From assembly GCA_026874595.1 (NCBI GenBank), contig CM049313.1, forward strand, positions 79,682,659 to 79,746,658: a DNA stretch of 64,000 nt, in the 5' to 3' direction. Position numbers and translations under genes: made by a program. Positions 1-13,169 of the stretch are shown one piece after another. Below the pieces are notes generated by a model. That model searched no databases. It was not told the DNA's origin and saw nothing but the letters and a program-made list of their open reading frames with translations. How positions within the stretch are numbered: the first letter of the stretch is position 1; every line of letters begins with the position of its first letter. Source of the stretch: Sipunculus nudus (lineage: Eukaryota; Annelida; Sipuncula; Golfingiida; Sipunculidae).

Positions 1-985
1 TTTCTCTATTTTCGAGACCTTTCAGGATGTAGTTATCTGTCAACAGGGTACAAATCGTAAGGACTGGACCTAGAATCTTCATTGTTGACACACAGGGAGA
101 CCCATGATAAGTCTCCATGGACACCTGAAATTAGGTCTCTGTTACCCATATCCTTTGAGCTATGGCACTCCAAAGTACAGCTCAGAATAATGGATAATTT
201 GATACAAAAGCTGAAGTATCTGAACAACTAATGCAGAGATCACCATAATTGTTTTCATGGATATTGATCATGGAGTGTTTCATCAGTTTCTGCAGACTGG
301 TGGCACCACCTGTATTTGTTCGGTTTTTTTTACAAAATATTTCTCTATTTTTGAGACCTTTAAAGTTATGAACATCTGTTAACAGGGCACAAATCATTAA
401 AACTGGACCTAGAATCTTCATTCTTGAAATACAGGGAGACCCATGAAAAGTCTCCATGGAAACCTGAAATTAGGTCTCTGTTACCCATATTCTTTAAGCT
501 GTATGGCTCCAAATTACCCCCCAGAATAATGGAAAATTTGATACAAAAACTGCAGTATCTCAATAACTACAACACTGATGGTCATGATTTTCGGCATACA
601 TATTGATCATGACCTGTTCCATCAGTTTCTGCAGACTGGGTGCGCCACCTCTATTTTTTTCAAATTTTTACGATTTTTTTTTCTCTTTTTTTGATACCTT
701 TAAAGATGTGGTTATCTGTCAACAGGGTACAAACCGAACAACTGGACCTAAAATCTTCATTCTTGTCATGCAAGAAGGCCCATGAAAAGTGCCTGTGGAA
801 ACTTAAAATTAGGTCTCTGTTACCCATATCCTTCAAGCTATAGGACTCCGAAGTATCCCTCAGAATAATGGACAATTTGATACAAAAGCTGAAGTATCTG
901 AACAACTAATGGGGAGATCACCATGATTCTTTGCATGGATATTGATGTTTGTAAGTGTTTTTATTAGTTTCTGCAGACTGGTGGA
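1..985. repeat. Tandem repeat of about 340 bp, three copies
   Basis: Equivalent points of the unit (GCAGACTGG followed by a degenerate GGTGGCGCCACC) recur at about 292, 632 and 973. Each unit holds 'cctagaatcttcattcttg' and 'ggtctctgttacccatat'-like segments. A related single copy in the opposite orientation is near 36735-36900. The array probably continues to the left of the window. The short ORFs here are not protein genes. Confidence 0.8.
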
Positions 986-1000
986 GCCAACTGTATTTTT

Positions 1001-2602
1001 GTACCCGCCAAAACGAAGTTTTGTGGATACTATGTTTTTGACCGGGTTCCTCCGCCGTTGCCGCGTTCGTTTCCAGAGAGCTCCTCTGGGACTTGATTTT
1101 ATCAGCTTTCCAAGCTCATATCTCGGGAACCGTTTGACTGATCAGGAAATAAAATTAATACTAATGTAGCCCTTGGATAGCTCTATAACATACACAAAAA
1201 ATGGTGGCGCCACCTGTAAATATGTTTGCAGTGTCCATCTGTTCATCTGCCTTTGGTTAAAATCACTCATTTCTCTGCAGTGAATTGACTAATTCACCTG
1301 AAATTCGGCATGCGTATACATCCTGGATAGCTTTCTTGATTTTATGACAGGTGGCGCCACCTACATTCTCATTCACGCTGATGACATCCAAGCTCATATT
1401 TCGGGAACCGTTTGACCGATCGGGCCAAAATTTTGCATGTATATAGATCTAACATAGCTCTTTATCATACGCTAAACTGGTGGCGCCACCGGCAACCATT
1501 TTTGCACAGCGTCTGTCTGTTTGTCTGCCGTGCAATAATGTCACTCATATCATGGCAGTGGTTTGACATATCTGCCTGAAATTTTGCAGTTTTATACATC
1601 CTGGATAGCTTTCTTGATTTTATGACAGGTGGCACCACCTACATTCACGTTCACGCTGATGACATCCAAGCTCATATCTCGGGAACTGTTTGACCGATCG
1701 GGCCAAAATTTTGCATGTGTATAGATCTAACATAGCTCTTTATCATACACAAAACTGGTGGCACCACCTGCAACCATTTTTGCACAGCGTCTGTCTGTTT
1801 GTCTGCCATGCAATAAAGTCACTCACATCTTGGCAGTGGTTTGACATATCTGCCTAAAATTTTGCAGTTTTATACATCCTGGATAGCTTTCTTGATTTTA
1901 TGACAGGTGGCGCCACCTTTATTCTAGTTTATGCATCAAAGCTCATATCTCGGGAACCGTTTGAATGATTGGGCCAAAATTTTGCATGTGTATAGATCTC
2001 ACGTAGGTTTTTATCATACACAAAACTGGAGGGGCCACCTGCAACCATTTTTGCACATTTTGCACAGCGTCTGTCTGTTGGTCTGCCGTGGCGTAAAATC
2101 ACTCATTTCTCTGTAGTGGTTTGACATAACTGCCTAAAATATTGCAGGTTTATACATCCTGGATAGCTTTCTTGATTTTATGACAGGTGGCGCCACCTAC
2201 ATTCTAGTTAACGCTGCACACATCCAAGCTAATATCTCAGGAACCATTTGACCGATTGGGCCAAAATTGTGCTTGTGTTTAGATCTCACATAGGTCTTTA
2301 TCATACACAAAACTGCAACCATTTTTGCACAGCGTCTGTCTGTTTGTCTGCCGTGGGCTAAAATCACTCATATCCATGTAGTGGTTTGACTTTTCTGCCT
2401 AAAATTTTGCATATGTATACAACTTGGACAGCTTTCTGGATCTGTGGTAGGTTGCACAACCTACATACACATTTAGGCTGCAGACATCCATGCTAATATG
2501 CAACATACCTCACTCTGTTTCCCCTTGCCACTCAATCCATGCCTCACTTCACTCTGATTTTGGCAGATACACGTAGTCACTTGTCGGCTACCCGTATTCT
2601 AG
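1001..2602 (+). mobile_element. Helitron-like non-autonomous element, family V copy 1
   Basis: It starts with a hairpin-forming end, GTACCCGCCAAAAC paired with GTTTTGTGGATAC. It continues with about four tandem units of roughly 274 bp, each carrying one or two GGTGGCGCCACC palindromes or one-base variants. It ends with a stem-loop (ATAC-x2-GTAG, loop, CTAC-x2-GTAT) just before CTAG, with T at 2603. A 3' hairpin followed by CTRR and a host T is the classical Helitron terminus. No Rep or helicase coding is visible. Confidence 0.65.
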
Positions 2603-2603
2603 T

Positions 2604-3704
2604 TTTTAAAGTTTACACATTTTTTCTCTATTTTTCAGATATATAAATACAGACTAAATCTTGGCCTGTTGGTTAATCTGTTTGATGCTTCAGTTGAATG
2701 GGTATCTACCATTCTGATGATAAAATTTCCTTTTGTGAATCTCTTCCCAGTCAGCTGAGCGTCATGACCCATGGGTCACTTGTTAATCGAAAATGAAGTT
2801 TTTCATTAATATTTCAAAGAAATTAAGTCCTAGTGATAAAATTCTTGGCATGGTAGGGGATTTTGGAGACATCTAACTGTATGCTAAATTTAAGGAACTT
2901 AGAGCTGAAGCTGGGGAGCTATTAGCTCTAGCAAACTGCATAACACTAGCTTGATGTAAACTTGATGTGACATTGTGCTTGAAAACTTGAATAAAATCTA
3001 CAGTTTTTGGTCAACTGGTTTCAAATTTTTATTGTTAACAGACAAAATGCTAACAAAAACATGCTGTGAAAATTAAATCCACAGTACTTACAGGAAAAAA
3101 TGTGCCATGGTCAAACTTGGGCAAAATTTAAGGTACCAATTTTATATTTTTGCCAATATTTAAAAAAAAATTTAACAGATTTTGATCTAATTTTTGGTAT
3201 ACAATTAAATTTTTATCAATTAAAGTTATATTACTGAAAAAAAGTCCCTACCTTTAACACTTTTGGTCTTAAGTGACCAAATATCTTTCCTGATTTTTTT
3301 ACAAAGTCCATTATGTTTGGGCCCATAACTTTTTAAAATTAAATAATACCGACTTAATTTCTGGCATGTACATAGGAACTATATCGAGGAATATTTATGG
3401 TAAATATGAAGAAAACCAGATGAGTGGTTTTGATATTAGGCAGTCCTGAAGTGTGAAAATATATTTCTAATAAAAAATTGAGGTTTTTCCTTAATATCTC
3501 GAAGGAACGAAGTCCTATTGACCCAATTTTCGGCATGGTAGGAGATTTTGGGGACATCTAACTGTATGGCAAATTTCAGATTCGTAGGTCCAATGGTGTC
3601 GAAACGTGCCAGTCTTACGGACAGACATCCAGACAGCAGCTAGACAGACAGACGGACAATGGACCACGACTATAGCTCAGATGACTTATAGTCAGCTGAG
3701 CTAA
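2604..3704 (+). mobile_element. HINE family X, partial copy between two V elements
   Basis: Bases 2806-3704 match the 3' part of family X (compare 39840-40733). They include a segment of GGAC/AGAC repeats and the terminal hairpin CTCAG-x-TGACT...AGTCA-x-CTGAG followed by GCTAA. Around 2752-2795 there is an inverted copy of the family's 5' end, with the palindrome GACCCATGGGTC reading towards the left. The copy is therefore rearranged or made of two fragments. Confidence 0.6.
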
Positions 3705-5200
3705 CTAGAATATGGGTAGTCAACAAGCAACTACGTGTATCTTCTAAAATTAGAGTGGGAAAGGAGTGAGGCATGGATTGAGTGGCAAGGGGAAATAGAG
3801 TGAGGTGTGTTGCCTAATAGCCTGGATGTCTGCAGCCGAAATGTGTATGTAAGTTGTGCCACCTACCACAACATCCAGAAAGCTGTCCAAGATGTATAAA
3901 CATGCAAAATTTTAGGCAGATAAGTCAAACCACTACTGAGATATGGGTGATTTTAGCCTTCAGCAGACAAACAGATGGACACTGTGTGAAAATTGTGGCA
4001 GGTGGCACCACCAATTCTGTGTATGATTAAGAGCTATGTGAGATCTATACACATGCAAAAATTTCAAGGGGATATGTCAAACCAGTCCTGGAATATAAGC
4101 CTGAATGTTTGCAGTGTATATATGAAAGTAGGTGGTGCCACTTGCCACAAAATCCAGAATGTATAAACAAAATGTATAAACCTGCAAAATTTTAGGCAGA
4201 TATGTCAAACCACGACTGAGATATGAGCTATTTTATCCCACATCACACAAACAGATGGATTGAGTGGCAAGGGGAAATAGAGTGAGGTGTGTTGCATAAT
4301 AGCCTGGATGTCTGCAGCCGAAATGTGTATGTAAGTTGCGCCACCTACCAGAACATCCAGAAAGCTGTCCAAGATGTATAAACATGCAAAATTTTAGGCA
4401 GATAAGTCAAACCACGACCGAGATATGAGCTATTTTATCCCACATCACACAAACAGACGGACACTGTGCAAAAATTATTGCAGGTGGCACCACTGCTTTT
4501 GCGTATGATAAAGAGTTATGTGAGATCTATAAACATGCAAAATTTTTGCCCAATCGGTCAAATGGTTCCTAAGATATGAGCTTGGATATCTTCATTGTAA
4601 ATTTGAATGTAGGTGGCGCCACTTGTCATAAGTCAAACACAGCTGATATATGAGTGATTTTATCCCAAGGCAGATGAACAGATGGAGGCTGTGCAAAAAT
4701 GGTTGCATGTTGCGCCATGAGTCTATACACATGCAAATTTTTTGGCCCTACTGGTCAAACGGTTCCCAAGATATGAGCTTGGATGTCTGCAGCTAAAACG
4801 TGAATGTAGGTGGTGCCACCTGTCATAAAATCAAGAAAGCTGTCCAGGATGTATACACATGCAAAATTTCAGATGGATAATTCCAAAAAATGCAGAGATA
4901 TGCTTTCCAAGGGCTACATTTGTGCAGAATCTTTAGCCTTATCAGTCAAACGGTCCCCGAGATATGTGGGTTAATGTTTGGAAACAGACGCACAAATGGA
5001 TGCTGGGCAGAGAGGAAAGGTCAGAGGTCAACAAAAAATGAGGGCGCAGCAGTTCACATGTGACTGATCATAATTCCGAATTTTAAAAAATTCTGCTGAA
5101 TGGTTATGGAGGAGTTCTCCGGAAACCTATGCGGTGATGGCGGCAGCGTCAGCGTCCGATTGAAAACACAGTATCCGCAAAACTCTCTTTTGGCGGATAC
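3705..5200 (-). mobile_element. Helitron-like element, family V copy 2 (inverted)
   Basis: The minus-strand counterpart of the copy at 1001-2602. Its hairpin end, read on the minus strand, is GTATCCGCCAAAAG...TTTTGCGGATAC at 5171-5200. Its 3' stem-loop and CTAG are at 3705-3708, followed on the minus strand by T. The internal units carry degenerate forms of the GGTGGCGCCACC palindrome. With copy 1 it makes a tail-to-tail inverted pair with about 1.1 kb between. Confidence 0.65.
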
Positions 5201-7468
5201 AATGATTGTAGCTCGCACCACCAATCTTATATACAACGAAGAGACATATAAATATGCCCAATGTCAGACTGATATGGTAAACCCCTCCTGTGAAATAAGC
5301 AGGGACATACACTGTGCAAAAATTATTGTAGGTGGCCCCAGAGGTCTTGTACACTATAAAGCTACCCGATATGTATAAACATGCCCAATTTTAGGCTGAT
5401 GTATCATATTCCTCTGTAGAAATAAGCTGGCGCATACACTGCAAAAGTCAATGTAGGTGCCAACACCAGTCTTGTAAATGAGAATACCATCAAAGACACA
5501 TAGACAGGTCAAAATATCAGTCCAATACATCAAAGTTCCCCAGAGTTTGATGCACTGGGCTGACAAGGCTAAGGTGAGTAAGGCATTTGCCCCGAGTGAC
5601 CTGTGACAAATTGCTGCCTCAAGCTACTGCACTGAGTGAACTCTTGACTTGCACCTGGCTAGGCTGAGTGAACTTTTGACCTGTACCTGGCTGCACTGAG
5701 TGAACTCTTGACCTGTTGCATAATCTGACACATTTGGCAGTCTGCCAAAGCTATAAATAGATTCAGGCTGAACTTTGGTGCCAAATATGAAGCAGTGAGC
5801 AGTCTGCCAAAGCTATAAATAGAATGCAGCTACTGAACTGAGTGAACTCTTGACCTATACCTGGCTGCACTTCTTCCAATCCTGTCACTGTGCCAAAACT
5901 ATTTATAGAGCTGACATCATCTTGGCTAATGGCCAATATCAAGGCACTGGCAATCGGCCAATGGTAAACCAAGTGCTGCAATCTGTACACAAAAGTGGTC
6001 CCTACTTAAAATAACTTTGAAATTTATTTTCCCAATACAAAATGCTTTTTAGCTGGCTTTTATAAAAAAAATCAGGAATACATGTAAAATTATTACAGAT
6101 GCATACTGAATGCAAAATTGAAATACAGATATATCTCACTGATGGCAAATTCTTGAATTAAGTTGAAAGGGATACCAATAATTTATAATCCACCTACAGT
6201 TGTCTTTATATAGCCACAGAGAGCTGAATATCCATGATTTTAACATTGCCTGATATGATGAATAACTTAAATCATAAATCTAAATTTATTAAAAGCTTTT
6301 AAAAAAACTTTCTTGTCAATATTAACCAAAGATAACCTGAAATCTAAATGTCTAGAAGCATGATGTAACAGATGCTGATAAACTGGTGCCGGGTTAGATG
6401 TAACAGCATAACACAGCTAACATATATGGTAAAATGACTCAATTCAATCTCCATAATTCAGCCAAAAATCATTCATGTGGAACCATTAATGACAATTATT
6501 ATAAGAAATATTGTAGAGATTATTCTTGTAAAATATTTAACAAACTGGCTTCAGTGGCATTAGTCGAAAAACGTTTCTCAGGTTTATAACTCATATAGAA
6601 AGATACAGCAAACTGGCTAAGTTCAGCTTCCCGTAACTCAGCCAAAAAGCACTGAACCAAAATCATTTGAACAAACTTGAATTATCAACATCTGAGGATA
6701 ATTAATGTGTGACATTTAAGAATTTGGCCCAGTGGTTTTTGTTGAGAAGATCTTTGTAGCCACTGAGCTAAAATGGGCTGTTATGGCATATGACTAAATT
6801 CAGCTTCCCATAACTTAGCCAAAAGTCACTGAAAAGAGACCATTTGAACAAACTTCAGAAAACACTACCCTAGGATCATTTCTGTGCAATATTAAACATT
6901 TTGGCCATATGGTTTCAGAGAAGAAATCTTTTGTAGCCCTCAGTGTGATACAGGCACTGATGACCCCGTACAAAAAAGGCCGATGCAGGTGGTGCCACCA
7001 ATACCTCAATTTCAGATATGACCTATGTGACCAACATTGGCATAAAAATTGGTGATGATAGCTCCAGCCATTTCTGAGATTTTAATTTTAATATGCTTTT
7101 TTGCACAGTTAACAAAGTTCAACCTCCTGTAACTCGGCCAAAAACCACTGAACTGGAACCATTCGAAAAAACTTGAGAAAGATTGTTCCAGGGATCATTT
7201 CTGTGAAATATTGGACAATTTGGCTGGACAGTTTCGGAGAAGAAGATTTTTAAAGCTTTTTAGCTTTTTCCCTATAAAAATCTAAGAAAATGCAGTTAGA
7301 AAAAAAATAAACAAAATCCGATATAGTTTTTTTGATGACTGATTATTTGCAAAAAATTTGGTGATGCTAGCTCCAGCCGTTTTTGAAATAGCTCTGGTTA
7401 ACGTACAGACAACGCAGGACGCACGACGGACGCCGCCGCACCATTGCATAAGCTCACAGGTTTGCTAA
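5201..7468 (+). mobile_element. HINE-like repeat family W, copy 1 (5' truncated)
   Basis: Collinear with 61790-64000 over about 2.2 kb in the same orientation, with high identity by eye. It lacks the first 180 bp of the family, being joined directly to V copy 2. The 3' end has ACGACGGACGCCGCCG, a short imperfect stem and GCTAAAA (7464-7468 plus following A), matching the GCTAA ends of the other HINE families here. The short ORFs in it are not conserved as proteins. Confidence 0.6.
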
Positions 7469-7749
7469 AAAGGTCAATCCAATAAAGTTTGACATGTGAC
7501 TGATTCTTCCATAAAATTCTGTGCTGCTAGCTCCTACAGTTTTCGAGACAGTATGAGTTAACATACAGACAAGGGCATACGAAAAAACACCGAGTCATCA
7601 AGTAAGCATATTTTTCAAAACTAGGTCACTCATTTGAGTGCAAATAAATCTTTAAATGGCACACACTTATTAGGATCTTGACATATGAAGTGGTACAAGA
7701 ACACTATACAGTTTTACTGTACAAAATTGGTTCATTCCCTTTACACTCA
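7469..7749. other. Short stretch, degraded repeat, no gene seen
   Basis: Contains a second, decayed echo of the end of family W (GCTAGCTCC, 'gttttcgagaca', 'acatacagacaagg') and AT-rich sequence. I see no coding signal. Confidence 0.5.
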
Positions 7750-8249
7750 ACAGAACAGCGGAGATAAGATCCTCTCATCTAATGGATCCTGAATAACAGT
7801 GCTTGATCCTGCAGGGTAAAGAAAGGAGAGAGGTACCTGCTTAGACCTGGATCTGTTTCTATTAATGTCAGGGGAGAGGTATCTATAAAATACAATACAT
7901 TTCATCTGCAGGACCCAAGATTTGAAGCTGTTTCTACTAATGACAATATAATTCAACACAGTTCATCTGCAGGGTCCTGGTTCTGGAGCTGTTTCTACTA
8001 ATGATAGGGGAGAAGTATCTTCTGAGTCCTGGATCTGTTTTTACAAATGACAGGGGTTCCTGGACCTGTTTCTACTTATGACTGGGGAGAGGTCTATCTA
8101 TACAATACAATACAGTTCATCTGCTGAGTCCTGGATCTGTTTTTACTAATGACAGGGGAGAGTTTCTGCTGAGTCCTGGACCTGTTTCTACTAATGACTG
8201 GGGAGAGGTATCTTTCTATTACAACACAATACATACAGTTCATCTGCTG
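7750..8249. repeat. Array A, left degenerate part (79-bp minisatellite)
   Basis: Diverged copies of the 79-bp unit found from 10059 onwards, recognisable by CTGGACCTGTTTCTACTAATGA, GGGGAGAGGTATCT and ACAGTTCATCTGCTG (quoted in pieces). It is separated from the main array by the LINE insertion at 8250-10058. Confidence 0.75.
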
Positions 8250-10058
8250 TTAATCACATGTTTCATTTCATTTAGAGGTCATGAATAATAACAATAATAA
8301 TACCAATTATAATAATAATAATAATAAATAAGTGAACATATAAAACAAAAAGTAGTACAATGCATATATGGAAAACAGTTTATCTATTTCTTAATTGGCA
8401 GATGAATAAGTAAGTGAAATAAATAGACTACTTAGATGATAGCTTTTAATTCATCAGCTCTCCTATTAAAAGCATAGTGTACATAGGTTGCTAATTGTTT
8501 TATTGTATGGGCATTATTATCTGTCATCAGAGATGTAAATGTACTTAAATCATCAATATACTTGATTCTCAAGTCTGTATACAATGGGCATTTCATGATA
8601 AAATGATGCTCATCTTCCACAACAGCTTCCCCATATCTTAGACAATATTTACAAAACCTTTCATCCCATGGAGTATTACTATGCCTTCCTTTTTCTACTT
8701 CTAAATTATGTGATGAACATCTTAGTCTTGAAAGACTTTTCCTATAGTTAACATTCTGTAGAACTGTTAAATATTTTTCAGTGCTTAAAGTTAATTTAAA
8801 AGTTGAGTATGTGTTTAATCGACGATTTTTAGATATACTACTCGTCCAATCCTGCAATAAAGAATCATTTAATCTCTGTTTCAATACTGAGATAAATAAT
8901 TTTACATCCCCTACATCTTGTTCAATCCAAACATAGCCAAATCCTTGCGAAAATAATATTTTCTTTATATTAGTTACCCAGTTCTGTTTTCCTGCTTCAT
9001 CTAAGCGATATAATTTATTATACAATTGCTTTGGAAATCTATTATTTGTCTTATTTATCAATTTAGTCCAATAAGTTATAGCTCTTATTATATAAGGAAT
9101 CTTCAAGGGCAACCGCCCACATTCTCCTAGTACTGCAGCAACTGGTGTATTCATATTAACTTGGAGAATATATTTACAGAACTTGGTATGTACACTTTCA
9201 ATATTGTCACGTTTCAAAACCCCATAGTTCACTACCATAGCACAGAATTGGAAGGACCATCCTATCAAAAAGAAAGAAGGATTTACAAATAGATAGTTGC
9301 TTGTATTTTGAGATAAATTGTTTGATTATTATTAAAGCTTTGTTTGCTTGACAAATTAGATTCTGCTTCATTTTGGACCAATTTAGTAAACTTGTAAATG
9401 TGCCTCCCAGGTATTTATAATTATTGGCAACTTCTAAGCTTTTACCTTTATAAAACCATTTTTCATATTTTCTCAAAGTTCCCCCATTTCTAAACACAAC
9501 TATTTTAGTTTTTTCGACATTGACTTTCATTCCATAATTATTACAAAATACTTCTAATTTATTAATCTTGGATTGTAATCTGCCTGCTGTGTCTGCAAAG
9601 CAGACCACATCATCAGCAAACATCAGCATTGAAAGATAAGATGATTCTGGACCTATATTTATACTGTCTTCCTCAGAATGTATAGTAAAATAAAATTTGT
9701 TCATGAAAAAAGTAAAAAGTAAAGGACTGATCATACATCCTTGTCTTGTGCCAACATTGCATTTAAAATAACTAGTTATTCCTTCATTTGTTAAGACACA
9801 AGACTGTAATTTCGAGTACACTGACTTGAGGATATTAAATATTTTTCCTCTAATTCCATATTTATGAAGTATTAGAATAATAAGTCATGTTGAATACAGT
9901 CAAACGCCTTGGAAAAATCTATAAAAATTGCATAAAATCATCCTTTTTTCCTTGATAAGTATATTTCAACAAGTGCCATGAGGGTATACATATTATCAAT
10001 TGTGCTATAATTTCTTCTATATCCAGCTTGCTCTTCTATGAATTTATTGTGTTGAGTC
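8250..10058 (-). pseudogene. Decayed non-LTR retrotransposon (LINE) reverse transcriptase, 5' truncated
   Basis: Minus-strand remnant of a LINE polyprotein. Near 9899-9931 is RT motif A (FIDFSKAFD), preceded by QAGYRRNYST. The FADD catalytic motif is encoded at 9609-9620 and is preceded by CNVGTRQGCMISPLLF. A C-terminal knuckle of the type C-x2-C-x15-H-x4-C lies near 8610-8645. The reading frame is broken at least three times: a stop and a frameshift near 9870-9945, and a shift near 9210-9260. The copy is therefore dead. The 3' end is an (AAT/ATT)n tail at 8285-8330 rather than poly-A. CTGCTG flanks both sides (8244-8249 and 10059-10064), consistent with a short target duplication inside array A. 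The clade is not determined. Confidence 0.85.
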
Positions 10059-13000
10059 CTGCTGAGTCCTGGATCTGTTTTTACTAATGACACGGGAGAG
10101 TATCTACTGAGTCCTGGACCTGTTTCTACTAATGACTGGGGAGAAGAATCTATCTATTACAACACAATACAATACAGTTCATCCGCTGAGTCCTGGACCT
10201 GTTTCTACTAATGACTGGGGAGAAGAATCTATCTATTACAACACAATACAATACAGTTCATCTGCTGAGTCATGGACCTGTTTCTACTTATGACTGGGGA
10301 GAGGTATCTATCTATTACAACACGATACAATACAGTTCATCTGCTGAGTCATGGACCTGTTTCTACTAATGACTGGGGAGAGAAATCTATCTATTACAAC
10401 ACAATACAATACAGTTCATCTGCTGAGTCCTGGACCTGTTTCTACTTATGACTGGGGAGAGTTATCTATCTATTACAACACAATACAATAAAGTTCATCT
10501 GCTGAGTCCTGGACCTGTTTCTACTATTGACTGGGGAGAAGAATCTATCTATTACAACACAATACAATACAGTTCATCTGCTGAGTCCTGGACCTGTTTC
10601 TACTTATGACTGGGGAGAAGAATCTATCTATTACAACACAATACAATACAGTTCATCTGCTGAGTCCTGGACCTGTTTCTACTTATGACTGGGGAGAGGT
10701 ATCTATCTATTACAACACAATACAATACAGTTCATCTGCTGAGTCCTGGACCTGTTTCTACTAATGACTGGGGAGAAGAATCTATCTATTACAACACAAT
10801 ACAATACAGTTCATCTGCTGAGTCCTGGACCTGTTTCTACTTATGACTGGGGAGAGGAATCTATCTATTACAACACAATACAATAAAGTTCATCTGCTGA
10901 GTCCTGGACCTGTTTCTACTAATGACTGGGGAGAAGAATCTATCTATTACAACCCAATACAATACAGTTCATCTGCTGAGTCCTGGACCTGTTTCTACTT
11001 ATGACTGGGGGGAAGAATCTATCTATTACAACACAATACAATACAGTTCATCTGCTGAGTCCTGGACCTGTTTCTACTAATGACTGGGGAGAAGAATCTA
11101 TCTACTACAACACAATACAATACAGTTCATCTGTTGAGTCCTGGACCTGTTTCTACTAATGACTGGGGAGAAGAATCTATCTATTACAACACAATACAAT
11201 ACAGTTCATCTGCTGAGTACTGGACCTGTTTCTACTTATGACTGGGGAGAAGAATCTATCTATTACAACACAATACAATACAGTTCATCTGCTGAGTCCT
11301 GGACCTGTTTCTACTAATGACTGGGGAGAAGAATCTATCTATTACAACACAATACAATACAGTTCATCTGCTGAGTCCTGGACCTGTTTCTACTTATGAC
11401 TGGGGAGAAGAATCTATCTATTACAACACAATACAATACAGTTCATCTGCTGAGTCCTGGACCTGTTTCTGATAATGACTGGGGAGAAGAATCTATCTTT
11501 TACAACACAATACAATACAGTTCATCTGCTGAGTCCTGGACCTGTTTCTACTAATGACTGGGGAGAGGTATCTATCTATTACAACACAATACAATACAGT
11601 TCATCTGCTGAGTCCTGGACCTGTTTCTACTAATGACTGGGGAGAAGAATCTATCTATTACAACACAATACAATACAGTTCATCTGCTGAGTCCTGGACC
11701 TGTTTCTACTTATGACTGGGAAGAATCTATCTATTACAACACAATACAATACAGTTCATCTGCTGAGTCCTGGACCTGTTTCTACTTATGACTGGGGAGA
11801 AGAATCTATCTATTACAACACAATACAATACAGTTCATCTGCTGAGTCCTGGACCTGTTTCTACTTATGACTGTGGAGAAGAATCTATCTATTACAACAC
11901 AATACAATACAGTTTATCTGCTGAGTCCTGGACCTGTTTCTACTAATGACTGTGGAGAAGAATCTATCTATTACAACACAATACAATACAGTTCATCTGC
12001 TGAGTCCTGGACCTGTTTCTACTAATGACTGGGGAGAAGAATCTATCTTTTACAACACAATACAATACAGTTCATCTGCTGAGTCCTGGACCTGTTTCTA
12101 CTAATGACTGGGGAGAAGAATCTATCTATTACAACACAATACAATACAGTTCATCTGCTGAGTCCTGGACCTGTTTCTACTTATGACTGGGGAGAAGAAT
12201 CTATCTATTACAACACAATACAATACAGTTCATCTGCTGAGTCCTGGACCTGTTTCTACTAATGACTGGGGAGAAGAATCTATCTATTACAACACAATAC
12301 AATACGATTCATCTGCTGAGTCCTGGACCTGTTTCTAGTTATGACTGGGGAGAGGAATCTATCTATTACAACACAATACAATACAGTTCATCTGCTGAGT
12401 CCTGGACCTGTTTCTACTTATGACTGGGGAGAAGAATCTATCTATTACAACACAATACAATACAGTTCATCTGCTGAGTCCTGGACCTGTTTCTACTTAT
12501 GACTGGGGAGAAGAATCTATCTATTACAACACAATACAATACAGTTCATCTGCTGAGTCCTGGACCTGTTTCTACTTATGACTGGGGAGAAGAATCTATC
12601 TATTACAACACAATACAATACAGTTCATCTGCTGAGTCCTGGACCTGTTTCTACTTATGACTGGGGAGAAGAATCTATCTATTACAACACAATACAATAC
12701 AGTTCATCTGCTGAGTCCTGGACCTGTTTCTACTTATGACTGGGGAGAAGAATCTATCTATTACAACACAATACAATACAGTTCATCTGCTGAGTCCTGG
12801 ACCTGTTTCTACTAATGACTGGGGAGAAGAATCTATCTATTACAACACAATACAATACAGTTCATCTGCTGAGTCCTGGACCTGTTTCTACTTATGACTG
12901 GGGAGAAGAATCTATCTATTACAACACAATACAATACAGTTCATCTGCTGAGTCCTGGACCTGTTTCTACTTATGACTGGGGAGAAGAATCTATCTATTA

Positions 13001-13169
13001 CAACACAATACAATACAGTTCATCTGCTGAGTCCTGGACCTGTTTCTACTTATGACTGGGGAGAAGAATCTATCTATTACAACACAATACAATACAGTTC
13101 ATCTGCTGAGTCATGGACCTGTTTCTACTAATGACTGGGGAGAGGTATCTATCTATTACAACACAATAC
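10059..13169. repeat. Array A, main part: 79-bp minisatellite, about 39 copies
   Basis: The unit is 79 bp: GAGTCCTGGACCTGTTTCTA, then a variable CTTATGA/CTAATGA, GGGGAGAAGAATCTATCTAT and TACAACACAATACAATACAG, ending TTCATCTGCT. Copies differ by few bases, mainly at the tta/taa site and GAAGAA/GAGGTA, so the array is young or homogenised. It lies in the creatine kinase intron that follows exon d. It has no open coding function. Confidence 0.95.

Noticed and set aside
3670-3704. TAGCTCAGATG at X element ends as a tRNA A-box (SINE head)
   Set aside because: It is at the 3' end, forms a perfect hairpin with AGTCA-x-CTGAG, and no B-box or tRNA fold follows.
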